A stretch of DNA of 64,000 nt from Massilia frigida (GTDB taxonomy: Bacteria > Pseudomonadota > Gammaproteobacteria > Burkholderiales > Burkholderiaceae_D), in the NCBI RefSeq assembly GCF_011682175.1, contig NZ_WHJG01000018.1:62001-126000 (forward strand), read 5' to 3'. Shown here one piece after another: positions 16,453 to 26,759 of the stretch. A program made the position numbers and the translations under genes. Within the stretch, counting starts at the first letter, position 1, and each line of letters starts with the position of its first letter. A model generated the notes under the pieces. That model was not told where the DNA came from, did not search any database, and saw nothing but the letters and a program-made list of their open reading frames with translations.

Positions 16453-18015
16453 ATGCGACGATTTGAATACCATGATGATGTTTCGATCAAATTCTGGCAA
16501 GTCGACCAGGCAGGCAGCGATCTCCATATCGGCTTCGGCAGGATCGGCAGCGCCGGTCAGCGCCAGTGTAAAAGCTACGCCGACAGCGCCAGCGCCGGCG
16601 CCGCGATGGAAAAACTGATTCGCGAAAAAATCGCCAAGGGCTATGTCGAGACCAGCGCCGGGGCAGTCATCGAACCGACGCCGGCAGCGGGCGGGATCGC
16701 ACCGTGTCCGGCCGCATCGCACAACGTGCCGGCCAGCCTGGAGGAGCTGCCACCGGTGCTCGCGGCCCCACCGTGGACAAAGTCCGCCAGGAAGTACCAC
16801 ACGATCCTGGCGCTCAAGCCACTCGCACTGGCGCCGATCGCGCGCTGGACGCCGGAGGAACGCCAGGCCATGTGCAGCACGACCCGATACGACGTCTCTC
16901 CCTATAACTGGCGCCGCTACGAGGGCCCGCCTGACGCCGAAGCAGCGATGGCGGCTGGCGATGTGGACCGTGTGGTGGCGCTCTGGGTCGATAACCTGGG
17001 GACCGACAAAATCGGCAGCTGCGTGGACAGCGTCACCGACCTGCCCGCGCCATTCAATGCGGCCTTGCTGACCGCCGTGGCAAAGCGGGAAATCAATTCG
17101 CCCGGCTATGCCATCGGCACGCTCGGCCTGGCCAGCGTGCCAGCGCTGGCCATCATGATCGAGCGCCGGCCCGCCATCGAGCTGCCGTATGCGAAGTATT
17201 TCGGCGCCACCGAACTGGCGTTGCCTGTGGCGCGCGCCTACGCCAGCCAGAAGAACAACAGCGCGCGCGAACTGGCGCGCGACTGGCTGCTGGCCAATCC
17301 TGAACACAGCGCCTGCGCCCTGATCGCGCCGGCTCTCGGCAAAGCCAGCAGCGCGCGCGATGCCGCTGTTGCGGTGCTGCGCCTGCTCGCCAGCGGCGGC
17401 CACGAGGCGGTGTTGACGCAGGTCGCCAGCCGCTATCGGCAGGAAGCCGTGGAAACGGCATTGCGCGCCCTGCTGGACGACGATCCGCTCGAACGTTTTC
17501 CGAGCAAAATCGCACCGCTGCCAGCATTCTGGCAGCCTGGGAAATGGCCCCGTCCATGCCTGTTCAACGGCAAGGTGCTTCCCGACGCGGCGCTCGACGC
17601 CATCGGGGTGATGCTGCGCTTTCCCCGGTCCGACCATCCATACGCAGGCATCGATCAGGTACGGCAAGCGTGCACGCCATCGTCGCTGAGCCGCTTCGCA
17701 TGGGACCTGTTCAGCGCCTGGACCGCCGCAGGCGGCGACCCCGGTGAAAACTGGGCCTTCACCGCCCTGGGGCTGTTCGGCAGCGACGACATCGCGCGCA
17801 AGCTCACGCCCCTGATCCGCGCCTGGCCCGGCGAGCAGCTCGATCCCGGCCTGATCGTCGGCATGCCCGAGCACGAGCCGGAACAGCGCTTGAAGGAAGT
17901 GCGCGTTGTGGACGGTGATACAGTCAACGGAAAAGCGCCACGTTACCCCCTGTCGACGCTGGGTGCCATCGTCGCCAGTGAACTGATACGCGACATGCAG
18001 GATTTGGGCGCCTGA
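16453..18015 (+). CDS. WGR-DUF4132 array unit 5: WGR kept, DUF4132 lost, in frame
   Basis: A 520-aa paralogue with a good WGR domain (residues 1-72, SIKFWQVDQAGSDLHIGFG) and an AGGACA ribosome-binding site before ATG 16453. After a short linker it joins LPPVLAAPPW (about residue 97), skipping about 400 residues of the helical body. It continues through the central helical block (NSPGYAIGTLGLASVPALAIM; LLANPEHSACALIAPALG). At about 17,850 GEQLDPG joins GLIVGMPEHEPEQ of the C-terminal module, removing the whole DUF4132 domain. Both joins are in frame. It ends SELIRDMQDLGA. This is effectively WGR plus helical scaffold plus tail. Confidence 0.82.
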   Translation: MRRFEYHDDVSIKFWQVDQAGSDLHIGFGRIGSAGQRQCKSYADSASAGAAMEKLIREKIAKGYVETSAGAVIEPTPAAGGIAPCPAASHNVPASLEELPPVLAAPPWTKSARKYHTILALKPLALAPIARWTPEERQAMCSTTRYDVSPYNWRRYEGPPDAEAAMAAGDVDRVVALWVDNLGTDKIGSCVDSVTDLPAPFNAALLTAVAKREINSPGYAIGTLGLASVPALAIMIERRPAIELPYAKYFGATELALPVARAYASQKNNSARELARDWLLANPEHSACALIAPALGKASSARDAAVAVLRLLASGGHEAVLTQVASRYRQEAVETALRALLDDDPLERFPSKIAPLPAFWQPGKWPRPCLFNGKVLPDAALDAIGVMLRFPRSDHPYAGIDQVRQACTPSSLSRFAWDLFSAWTAAGGDPGENWAFTALGLFGSDDIARKLTPLIRAWPGEQLDPGLIVGMPEHEPEQRLKEVRVVDGDTVNGKAPRYPLSTLGAIVASELIRDMQDLGA

Positions 18016-18050
18016 GCGGCGCGACCACACTTTTATATTCAGGATGAACG

Positions 18051-21000
18051 ATGCGGCGATTTGAATTGAGCGATGGCGTTTCCAGCAAATTCTGGGGAGT
18101 GAGCCGGGACGGCAGCGATGTCACGGTCTGCTTCGGCAAGATCGGCACGGCGGGCAAGGTCCAGACCAAGAACCATCCGGATGCCGCCACGGCCGGCGCG
18201 GCAATGGCCAAGCTGATACGCGAAAAAGCCGGCAAGGGCTATGCCGAAACAGGGGCCGGTTCACCAGTGGCGACGGCGGCGGCATCGGTGCCGGCATCGG
18301 TGCCGGTAGCGGCGCCCACGCCTGCGTCCGACATCGCCCCCTGGCTGGCCGTCTCGCCGCTGATCGACATGCCAGCCACGATGATGGCGCTGGCCCTGCC
18401 CTCGCGCCGCTTCCCGGGCGCGGCGCCAGCAATCGACGCCGACGCCAGCTGGAACCTGTTCCTGGCCCATGCGAGACAATGCGCGCCGCTCAGTTCCGCG
18501 CTCTCGGCGTCAGGCTGGCGCCCGGCAATGGACGAAGCGGCGCAGCGCATCGAACACGGGCAGCGCGACGGCTCCGCCGCCTCCGACATCGTCCTGCTGG
18601 CACTATCGACCACTTTCGACGACCTGCTGGCGCCGTCCGATGGCGTGCCCTTCATCGACTTCCTGGTGGCCAGCGAAGGCGTCGCGTACGCCCTTGACGC
18701 CTTGCTGCAGATGGAACGCATCAGCGTGTGCCAGCAAGGCCTGCGCAACCCCGGCATCCGTATTGACGACGATGCCGGGCAGTGGTTCGCCCCGACCGAA
18801 AACGTCTTCGGCAAAACCGAACTGGCACTGCGCGCCCACCTGGCGCACGCGCCGCAAGGCGTGTGGGACGCCTGCGTGCAGCTGGTTCGCGACGGTTTGC
18901 CTTCGCTGGCGGCGCACCGGCGGGCGCTCTTCGGCGTGCTGCTGCCCGATGCCCTGGGTCTGTCGGACGCCATCGTCGCCGCCGCCGGTCCCGTCTACCC
19001 CACCTCGATGGCATGGCTGCGCCTGACAGTGCGCGACGCCGCCAGCATGCGCGCCCTCGATACGATCAAGGCATGCGACGACTTCTACCTGTTCGCGTGG
19101 TACGACAAGCCGGAGTTGATTGCCACCGCGATCCAGGACCGCGGCACCGACGCCGTGGCGGCATTGCGCGACGGGGCTGGCGCCGATCTCGCCGCCGACG
19201 CCATTGCCAGCATCGGCACGCCGGAGGCGATCCGCGCCCTGGCATCGATTACCGCAAAAAAGGCGATCAAGCGCCTGACGGCGGCGTCGGCACGCTGGCC
19301 GCTCGCCGCCATCGCCGGCCTGGCCGAATTGACCGCCACTGACAAGCGCGCCCCTGGCGCGGCACGCTCGGTGCTGGCCGCACTGGTTCCGCAACACCTG
19401 GCCGCCCTGCCTGCGTTGACGCCATGGCTGTCGGCAGCGGCTATCAAGATGCTCGACGGCCTTGCCGGCCGCCTGGAAGTGCCGGCCGACGCGGCTGGCA
19501 CCAGCGACTTGCCCGCGGTACTGGCCAACCCACCGTGGCTGGCGCGGGCAAAAAGCGCAAACAAGGCGTTGACGCTGGAGATTCTGCCGCTGGCGCCAGT
19601 CGAACGCTGGAGCGACGCCGAACGCCAGCGCGTGCTGCGCGAACGGCGCCTCATCGTCTACACGCACGGCGGATCCGGATTCAAGACACCGAACGACACC
19701 AGCGCGATCGCCGCCGGCGATGTGGCGGGCGTGGTCGCATGTTGGGAAAATTACCGCCAACGCGGTCACGAAATGGCAAACAGCGTGCATGCAATCGCAA
19801 AGCTGCCGCCGCCGTTCAATGCCGCCGTGTGGGCCGCCATGGCGAAGCACGACATCAACTCGCCCGGTCACGCCATCGGCAGCATGGGACTCGATGCCCT
19901 GCCCGGCCTGGCGGTGATGTGCGAGCGCCGCCCTGTCGAAGAATTGAAGTATGCGATGTACTTCGGCGCCGTCGAACTGGCCGCGCCTGTGGCGCGCGCG
20001 CTGGCGGTGCTCAAGTCCAAGGCCGTGCGCGACATGGCACGCAGCTGGCTGCTGGCCAATCCGGAGCATGCCGCCTGCGGCCTGACCGCCCCCGCGCTGG
20101 GCAAGGCCGGCGCAGCGCGCGACGCCGCCGCCAGCGCACTGCGCCTGCTGGCCGCGAACGGCCATGAAGCCATGCTGATCGCGGTGGCCGGCCGCTACGG
20201 CCAGGAGGCCGTCAACGCCGCCATGCGCGCCATGCTGGACGAAGATCCGCTCGACCGCTTCCCTTCAAAAATCGCTGCGCTCCCGGCATTCTGGATGCCG
20301 CGTAGCTGGACGCGGCCGCTCCTGGCCGCCAACGGCAAGCCACTGCCGGACGAGGCGCTCGACCTGATCGGCGTAATGCTGCGCTTTCCCCAGACCGACG
20401 GTGTCTACGCCGGTATCGAGCAAGTACGCCAGGCGTGTACGCCCGACTCCCTGAGCCGGTTCGCCTGGGACTTGTTCAGTGCCTGGGCTGATGCCGGTGG
20501 CGATGCCAAAAACAACTGGGCCTTCACGGCCCTGGGCCTGTTTGGCGGCGACGATTGCGCGCGCAAGCTCACGCCGCTGATCCGCGCCTGGCCGGGCGAA
20601 AGCCAGAACGCACGCGCCATTGCCGGTCTCGATATCCTGGCCACGATCGGCACCGACCTGGCCCTGTTGCTACTCAACGGGATTGCGCAGAAGGTCAAGT
20701 TCAAGGCGCTGCAGGAAAACGCGCGCGACCAGATCGCCCAGATCGCCGAAGCGCGCAATCTCAGTACCGACGAACTGGAAGACCGCCTGGCGCCCGACCT
20801 GGGCCTCGACGACGACGGCGCCCTGCTGCTCGATTTTGGCCCGCGCCAGTTCCGCATCGGCTTCGACGAAGCACTCAGGCCGTGCATACGCGATGCACTG
20901 GGCGTGCGCCTGGCCGACCTGCCCAAGCCGAACAAGAGCGACGACGCCGCGCTGTCGGCAGCGGCGACTGAGCGGTTCAAGGCGCTCAAGAAGGATGCGC

Positions 21001-21737
21001 GCAGCATCGCGGATCAGCAGGTACGGCGGCTGGAAATGGCCATGTGTGCACAGCGGCGATGGGAGCCGGCCATCTTCCAGCGCTTCCTGGCCGGCCACCC
21101 GCTGGTGCGCCATCTGGTGCAGCGGCTGGTGTGGGGCGCTTATGACATGGAACCGGGCGCCAGCCACGGTGGCCGTCTGCTGGGCTGCTTCCGGGTCGGC
21201 CCGGATGGCGCCCTGACCGACGCCGCCGACGACACCTGGCCACTACCGCAGGGCGAAAACATCCGCATCGGCATTCCGCATGCGCTCGACCTGCCGGCGC
21301 AGGATGCAGCAGGCTTCGGCCAGCTGCTGGCCGACTACGAGCTGGTGCAACCGTTTGCGCAGATCGGGCGCGACACCTACACGCTGACCGCCGACGAACT
21401 GGCCGCCAGCGCGCTCACGCGCTGGGAGGGCATCGAGGTGCCTGTCGGGCGCCTTCTGGGCCTGGCGCACAAGGGCTGGGACCGTGGCGACGCGCAGGAT
21501 GCCGGCTTCGTCTTCGATTTCAACCGGCCGCTCGGTGACGGGCGCACCGTGGCGCTGCGTTTCGGTCCGGGTCTGATGCTCGGCTCGATCATGGATTCGG
21601 AAGACCAGATCATGGAACAGGTCAGTATCGGCAGCGCCGGGGCCTGGAGCAGCTTCGACAAGGGCCAGCCGCTATCGACGTTAAGCCCCATCGCCGCCAG
21701 TGAACTGATTCGCGACATGGAGGCACTGTGCGCCTGA
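18051..21737 (+). CDS. WGR-DUF4132 array unit 6, full length
   Basis: A 1,228-aa paralogue. WGR at 1-70 (SSKFWGVSRDGSDVTVCFG), then an Ala/Pro/Val linker (about 70-100), then APWLAVSPLIDMP and PSRRFPGAAP opening the helical body. DUF4132 covers about 925-1110 (LLLDFGPRQFRIGFDEAL, LPKPNKSDDAAL, HLVQRLVWGAYD). The C-terminal module (VGRLLGLAHKGWDRGD) ends SELIRDMEALCA. AGGATGA precedes ATG 18051, 35 bp after unit 5. Its stop overlaps the GTG of unit 7 exactly as unit 2 overlaps unit 3. Closest in wording to units 5 and 9 in the WGR and central blocks. Confidence 0.93.
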   Translation: MRRFELSDGVSSKFWGVSRDGSDVTVCFGKIGTAGKVQTKNHPDAATAGAAMAKLIREKAGKGYAETGAGSPVATAAASVPASVPVAAPTPASDIAPWLAVSPLIDMPATMMALALPSRRFPGAAPAIDADASWNLFLAHARQCAPLSSALSASGWRPAMDEAAQRIEHGQRDGSAASDIVLLALSTTFDDLLAPSDGVPFIDFLVASEGVAYALDALLQMERISVCQQGLRNPGIRIDDDAGQWFAPTENVFGKTELALRAHLAHAPQGVWDACVQLVRDGLPSLAAHRRALFGVLLPDALGLSDAIVAAAGPVYPTSMAWLRLTVRDAASMRALDTIKACDDFYLFAWYDKPELIATAIQDRGTDAVAALRDGAGADLAADAIASIGTPEAIRALASITAKKAIKRLTAASARWPLAAIAGLAELTATDKRAPGAARSVLAALVPQHLAALPALTPWLSAAAIKMLDGLAGRLEVPADAAGTSDLPAVLANPPWLARAKSANKALTLEILPLAPVERWSDAERQRVLRERRLIVYTHGGSGFKTPNDTSAIAAGDVAGVVACWENYRQRGHEMANSVHAIAKLPPPFNAAVWAAMAKHDINSPGHAIGSMGLDALPGLAVMCERRPVEELKYAMYFGAVELAAPVARALAVLKSKAVRDMARSWLLANPEHAACGLTAPALGKAGAARDAAASALRLLAANGHEAMLIAVAGRYGQEAVNAAMRAMLDEDPLDRFPSKIAALPAFWMPRSWTRPLLAANGKPLPDEALDLIGVMLRFPQTDGVYAGIEQVRQACTPDSLSRFAWDLFSAWADAGGDAKNNWAFTALGLFGGDDCARKLTPLIRAWPGESQNARAIAGLDILATIGTDLALLLLNGIAQKVKFKALQENARDQIAQIAEARNLSTDELEDRLAPDLGLDDDGALLLDFGPRQFRIGFDEALRPCIRDALGVRLADLPKPNKSDDAALSAAATERFKALKKDARSIADQQVRRLEMAMCAQRRWEPAIFQRFLAGHPLVRHLVQRLVWGAYDMEPGASHGGRLLGCFRVGPDGALTDAADDTWPLPQGENIRIGIPHALDLPAQDAAGFGQLLADYELVQPFAQIGRDTYTLTADELAASALTRWEGIEVPVGRLLGLAHKGWDRGDAQDAGFVFDFNRPLGDGRTVALRFGPGLMLGSIMDSEDQIMEQVSIGSAGAWSSFDKGQPLSTLSPIAASELIRDMEALCA

Positions 21738-22940
21738 AACCCACTTCCCGGCCAGCCGCAGGCGATTCTACCGGCCTGCCTGCGGTACTCGTGAACCCAC
21801 CGTGGATGGCGCCGCGCATGGCGCGCGCCAAGCCCCTGGCACTAGCGCCGCTGGCCCATCCCCTGGACGCACAACGCGAGCCGGCGCCGAAGAAAAAGCA
21901 GCTTCCCAAGCGCAGGCCTTCGGCGGTACGCGTGGTCAAACCAAGCAATGAACATGTTATCGACGCCGGTAACGTGGCATTGGCGGCGCGTCTTTACGCC
22001 AGCGGCAAGACTGAACACGACATGGCGCAGCACTGGCTGCTGTCCAACCCGGAACGCGCCGCGTACGCGCTGATCGCGCCTGGCGGACCTGCCCAAGCCG
22101 AAGAAAACCGACGACGCAGCCTTGTCAGCACGGGCGATCGAGCGCTTCAAACTTCTCAAGAAGGATGCGCGCACCATCGCCGCGCAACAGGTATTGCGCC
22201 TCGAGAGCGCCATGTGCACGCAGCGGCGCTGGCATCCGCATGCCTTCCGCGCCTTTTTGGCGACGCACCCGCTGCTGCGCCACCTGGTGCAACGCCTGGT
22301 GTGGGGCACCTACAGCACTGATGGCGAGCGCCTGCTGGCCTGCTTCCGGGTCACGGCGGACGGCGCCTTTACCGATGCCGGCGACAACGCCATCGACCTG
22401 CCCGGCGACGACAGCGTGCGGATCGGCGTGCCACATGCGCTCGACCTGGCGAGCGCCGATGCCGCCGCCTTCGGCCAGCTGTTCGCCGACTACGAACTGC
22501 TGCAACCGTTCGCGCAGATCGGCCGCGACACGCACCACCTCGAGGCCGGCGAACGCGGCGAACACGCGCTGCGGCGCTGGGAAGGACGCAGCGTCACCAC
22601 CGGCGCCCTTCTCGGCCTGCTCAACCGCGGCTGGCGGCGTGGCGAAGCGCAGGATGGCGGTTCGATCTGGGACTTCCGCAAGCCGCTCGGCGCAGGCGCC
22701 ATGGCGTCGCTCGGCATCGCCCCCGGCATCGTGGTCGGCATGATGCGCGAAGGGGAAGTGCAGACCGTCGGACCCGTCCTGGTCGGGCGCGTGGGACAAT
22801 GGGACACCCTCGACACGTCCGTCGCCCTTGGCGCGCTGCCGGCGGTCGCGGTCAGCGAATTGATCCGCGATATGGAATATGTATGCGCCTTACCCGGCCG
22901 GCACAGCGACACTGACAGGACACATGATGCGGCGATTTGA
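21728..22940 (+). pseudogene. WGR-DUF4132 array unit 7: relic, frameshifted and read into unit 8
   Basis: Opens at GTG 21728 over the unit 6 stop and lacks WGR and the N-terminal body. It joins near GLPAVLVNPPW (late helical body), keeps a shortened central block to ALIAP, and at about 22,080 switches frame into LADLPKPKKTDDAALSARA of DUF4132. From there (about 22,085-22,900) the C-terminal half of DUF4132 and the end module are well preserved (HLVQRLVWGTYS, LLGLLNRGWRRGEAQ, SELIRDMEYVCA). The family stop after CA has become a sense codon, so this frame runs on to 22940, past the ATG of unit 8 (22924). Internal initiation could still give a C-terminal fragment. Confidence 0.83.
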
Positions 22941-25900
22941 ATTGAGTGATGGCGTTTCCGACAAATTCTGGGAAGTCGAGCAGGCTGGGTGCGACGTCAA
23001 CGTCTGCTACGGCCGGATCGGCACTGGCGGCCAGCGCCAGTCCAAAACCCACGCGGACGAGGCCATGGCCGCTGCGGCCCTGGCAAAACTGGTGCGTGAA
23101 AAGACCGCCAAAGGCTACGTGGCGACGACGTCCGGCGCATGCATGCAGGCGCCGCCGGCACCCATGCCCACCCCTGTCAAACCTGCGCCGAGCGTACCGG
23201 CGCCGCTACCGTCGCCACCGATGCCCGTAGCGCCCGCACCATCGCTCGTCGGCATGGCCGCGCCATGGCTGGCCGCTGGGCCGGCACTCGATATCCCGCC
23301 CGATATCGCCGCGCTGGCCCTGCCCTCGCGCCGCTTTCCCGGTGCGCCGCCACAGGGCGACGCCGAGCGCGCATGGGCGGTGTACCTCAAGCATGCGCGC
23401 CAATTCTGCCCAGCAGGCGTCGATATGTGCGATAAAGACCTGCGCGATGGCGTTGCCGAGGCCACCCGGCGCATCGAGCAGGGTTCGCGTGACGGCAGCC
23501 TGCTGTCTGACGCCATCATGTTGTCGGTCTCCGCGCGATTCCGACTGCCCTGCGATGGCAGCGACGGGTTTCCCTTCCTTGACTTCCTGGCCGCAGAAAA
23601 AGGATTGCCACATGCGCTGGAAGTGCTGCTGACAGCACTGGAAAACGTGGTGGCCGAGCAACTGCTCGACACCTCGGGCGCCGAGCCGGTCGCGTGCTGG
23701 CGGGTGCGCGCGCCGGGTGATGAAATCCACCGCTTGACGACAACCGAGCTGGCATTGCGACGGCACCTCGCGCACGCCAGCCAGATCGACTGGGACCGGT
23801 GCGTGCACCTGGCCCGCGCCAATGTAGTGCGCCTGCCGCCACGGCGGCGTCCCCTGCTGGCCGTTATCCTGCCCGACGCCACCGACCTCGCCGACCTGAT
23901 ACTGCAGAACAGCGCAAACCCGATGGATACCGTCTCCATGTGGATGAACCTGATGACCGCTTCCCCTCTGGTCAGCATGGCGCTGATCTCGATCGAGGCC
24001 ACTGGCAGCAGGCTGTCGGACGACGACGCCCACACTGCCCTGGCCACGCTGGTCCAGGAGCGCGGTAGCGGGGCCATCGCACTGCTGCAAAGGTGCACCG
24101 AAACCGACCGGCTTGCCGAAGCGCTGATCTGGTTCGGCACGCCGGAGGCGATCCAGGCGCTGGGCCGCGACCTGATCCTCGCGGGCGACTATTTTGTGCG
24201 CCAGCGCAGCATCAATGCGCGCCTGCGCCTCCAGCGCGCCGTGCAGCGCTGGCCGCTGGCGTCAATTGCCGGCCTGGCTGAACTGATTGCCGCCGACCAG
24301 CAGGTTCCCCACCTGTTCCGCGCAATGCTGATCACACTCGCCTACGACCACGCCGACAACCTGGCCGCTTTCAGGCCATGGATTTCGGCACCGGCGGCAG
24401 CCTTGCTCGACAGCCTAGCGCCGGACCATGCCAGCCACGCGCTGGCCGACAGTGCCGATCTGCCGCCCGTGCTGGCCAATCCGCCCTGGCTGGCGCCGCG
24501 CAAAAAAGCGGCGCCAGCCCTGTCGCTGGCAGCGCTGCCGCTCGCTCCTGTCGAGCGCTGGAGTGACGACGAGCGCGAGCAAATGCGCATGGACGAGCGC
24601 CTCACCATCTACCCCTATCTCGACCATACTCACAGCGCGCCGAGCCAGGCTGGCGCAGCCATCGCGGCCGGCGACGTGCCCGCCCTGATCGCCATATGGG
24701 AGCAGGCGGCGCGCAATCGCGAGTACTTCAGCGCTTGCGTGCGCATCATCGCGGACATGCCCGCGCCGTTCAGCCTGGCGGTATGGAATGCATGCGCCCA
24801 GCACCCGATCAATTCCCCCGGCTATGCGGTTGCCACCTTCGGCCTGCGTGGCCTGCCCGCCCTGGTGGCCATGTGCGAGCACCACCCGGCCGAAGCCTTG
24901 CGTTATACGCGCCACATCGGTGCGGTCGAACTGGGTCTGCCGATTGCGCGCGCCTACATGACACTGAAGACCAAGGCCATACGCGCCAGCGCGCGCGAGT
25001 GGCTGCTGGCGTATCCCGAACACGCAGCCTGCGCCCTGCTTGCGCCTGCGCTGGGCAAGGCCGGCAGCGCGCGCGAACACGCCGCCGATACCTTGCGCAT
25101 GCTGGCCGCCGCAGGCCACGATGTCCTGTTGATGGAGGTGGCCGCGCGCTACGGGCAACTGGCGGCCGGCACCGCGCTGCGCGCCCTGCTCGACCAACAT
25201 CCGCTTGACCTCTACCCTGCCAAATGGGGCGCGGCACCGCAATTCTGGCGTCCGCGCGACTGGCCCCGCCCGCGCCTGGCCAGCAACGGCAAGGCACTGC
25301 CGGATGCGGCGATCGAAGCGTTCGGCGACATGCTGCGCTTTCCCCGTAACGAGCGCGTGTACGCCGGCCTGGCCCAGGTACAGCGGGCCTGCACGCCGGA
25401 CTCGCTGACCACGTTTGCATGGAATCTGTTCCGCGCATGGGAGGACGATGGCGGCAGCGCGAAGGATAACTGGGCGTTTTCCACCCTCGGCATCCTGGGT
25501 GACGACGCCATCGCCGACAAGATCGGCCCCATGGTGCGGGCCTGGCCGGCCGAAGCCCTGCATGCGCGCGCTGCCGGCGGCGTCGAGGTGCTGGGCGCGA
25601 TCGGCACCGATGCCGCCCTTCTGCAATTGAGCGCGATCGTGCGCCACTTCCATTCCGGCAGCCTCAAGGAAGCGGCGCGCGCGAAAATGGCGCAGATCGC
25701 CGAGGCGCGCGACATGCCCCCCGAAGAACTGGAAGACCACCTTGCGCCCGACCTTGGACTGGACCAGCAAGGCGTCCTGCGGCTCGCCTTCGGTACCCGC
25801 CACTTCGTGGTCGGCTTCGACGAAGCCTTGCGTCCCGTCGTGCGCGACCAGTATGGCACGCAGCTGTCGGATTTGCCCAAGCCCCGGCAAAGCGATGATG

Positions 25901-26670
25901 AGGCGCTGTCGCGCGCGGCAGTGGAGCGCTACAAGCAGCTCAGGAAAGATGCGCGCAGCATCGCCTCGCTTCAGGTAAACCGCCTGGATGCGGCCATGCG
26001 TACCCGGCGCCGCTGGAGCGTGGACAACTTCATGAAGCTCATCGCCGGCCATCGGCTGGTGCGCCACCTGGCGCAGCGCCTGGTGTGGGGTATGTATCGC
26101 GACCAGCGCCTGCAAGCATGCTTCCGGCTCGGTGCCGACGGTGCCCTCACCGATGGCGCCGACGATGCTTTCTTGCTGGCGCAGGAGGACGGCATTGTCG
26201 TCGGCATCCCCCATCCGCTCGATATGCAGGGCGGCGACCTGGCCGCGTTCGACCAGCTGTTCACCGATTATGAACTGACGCAGCCGTTCACGCAGATCCA
26301 CCGCGCGACGTATGCGCTCGACCCTGCCGAACTGGCGTCGGACCGGCTGCTGCGCTGGGACGGCATGGTAGTAGCAAGCGGCAGCATCATGGGCCTGGCG
26401 AACCGGGGCTGGCGCCGTGGCCGCACGCTCGAGCGCAGCTTCGTTCGCGAATTCAGCAAGCCCCTGGGCGATGGTCGCCTGGCCCAGTTGCAGTTCGAGC
26501 CGGGCATCGTGATCGCCGCAATGGACCAGTATCCCGAACAGACCGTGCAACTGGTGCTGTTCGGCGACTCCGACCGGCATGGCAATGTCGACCCGGGCGT
26601 GCCGCTGGCCCAGCTCGACCCGGTGGCGGCCAGCGAACTGATTCGCGACATCGAACTGCTGCGCGCCTGA
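22924..26670 (+). CDS. WGR-DUF4132 array unit 8, full length, most divergent
   Basis: A 1,248-aa paralogue from the double ATG at 22924 (AGGACAC just upstream); a frame open from 22879 belongs to the tail of unit 7. WGR at 2-72 (SDKFWEVEQAGCDVNVCYG), a Pro-rich linker (about 75-115), APWLAAGPALDIP and PSRRFPGAPP, then the helical body. DUF4132 covers about 950-1130 with several changes at usually invariant positions (LRLAFGTRHFVVGFDEAL, LPKPRQSDDEAL, RTRRRWSVDNFM). The end is SELIRDIELLRA. The intact frame over 1,248 codons indicates a live gene; the divergence suggests an older copy than units 2-4. Confidence 0.92.
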   Translation: MMRRFELSDGVSDKFWEVEQAGCDVNVCYGRIGTGGQRQSKTHADEAMAAAALAKLVREKTAKGYVATTSGACMQAPPAPMPTPVKPAPSVPAPLPSPPMPVAPAPSLVGMAAPWLAAGPALDIPPDIAALALPSRRFPGAPPQGDAERAWAVYLKHARQFCPAGVDMCDKDLRDGVAEATRRIEQGSRDGSLLSDAIMLSVSARFRLPCDGSDGFPFLDFLAAEKGLPHALEVLLTALENVVAEQLLDTSGAEPVACWRVRAPGDEIHRLTTTELALRRHLAHASQIDWDRCVHLARANVVRLPPRRRPLLAVILPDATDLADLILQNSANPMDTVSMWMNLMTASPLVSMALISIEATGSRLSDDDAHTALATLVQERGSGAIALLQRCTETDRLAEALIWFGTPEAIQALGRDLILAGDYFVRQRSINARLRLQRAVQRWPLASIAGLAELIAADQQVPHLFRAMLITLAYDHADNLAAFRPWISAPAAALLDSLAPDHASHALADSADLPPVLANPPWLAPRKKAAPALSLAALPLAPVERWSDDEREQMRMDERLTIYPYLDHTHSAPSQAGAAIAAGDVPALIAIWEQAARNREYFSACVRIIADMPAPFSLAVWNACAQHPINSPGYAVATFGLRGLPALVAMCEHHPAEALRYTRHIGAVELGLPIARAYMTLKTKAIRASAREWLLAYPEHAACALLAPALGKAGSAREHAADTLRMLAAAGHDVLLMEVAARYGQLAAGTALRALLDQHPLDLYPAKWGAAPQFWRPRDWPRPRLASNGKALPDAAIEAFGDMLRFPRNERVYAGLAQVQRACTPDSLTTFAWNLFRAWEDDGGSAKDNWAFSTLGILGDDAIADKIGPMVRAWPAEALHARAAGGVEVLGAIGTDAALLQLSAIVRHFHSGSLKEAARAKMAQIAEARDMPPEELEDHLAPDLGLDQQGVLRLAFGTRHFVVGFDEALRPVVRDQYGTQLSDLPKPRQSDDEALSRAAVERYKQLRKDARSIASLQVNRLDAAMRTRRRWSVDNFMKLIAGHRLVRHLAQRLVWGMYRDQRLQACFRLGADGALTDGADDAFLLAQEDGIVVGIPHPLDMQGGDLAAFDQLFTDYELTQPFTQIHRATYALDPAELASDRLLRWDGMVVASGSIMGLANRGWRRGRTLERSFVREFSKPLGDGRLAQLQFEPGIVIAAMDQYPEQTVQLVLFGDSDRHGNVDPGVPLAQLDPVAASELIRDIELLRA

Positions 26671-26688
26671 TACGGCGCTCCTCCACTC

Positions 26689-26722
26689 ACCATCTGCGCA
26701 TGTTGACCATCTGCGCATGTTG
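26689..26722. repeat. 17-bp perfect tandem direct repeat upstream of unit 9
   Basis: ACCATCTGCGCATGTTG occurs twice back to back between the unit 8 stop (26670) and the unit 9 start (26760). It lies in the longest gap inside the array (89 bp). It could be a slippage duplication or a binding site for a regulator of unit 9. Confidence 0.85.
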
Positions 26723-26759
26723 ATCATATGCAGTCCCTGATAAAGCCAATGACGAGAAC

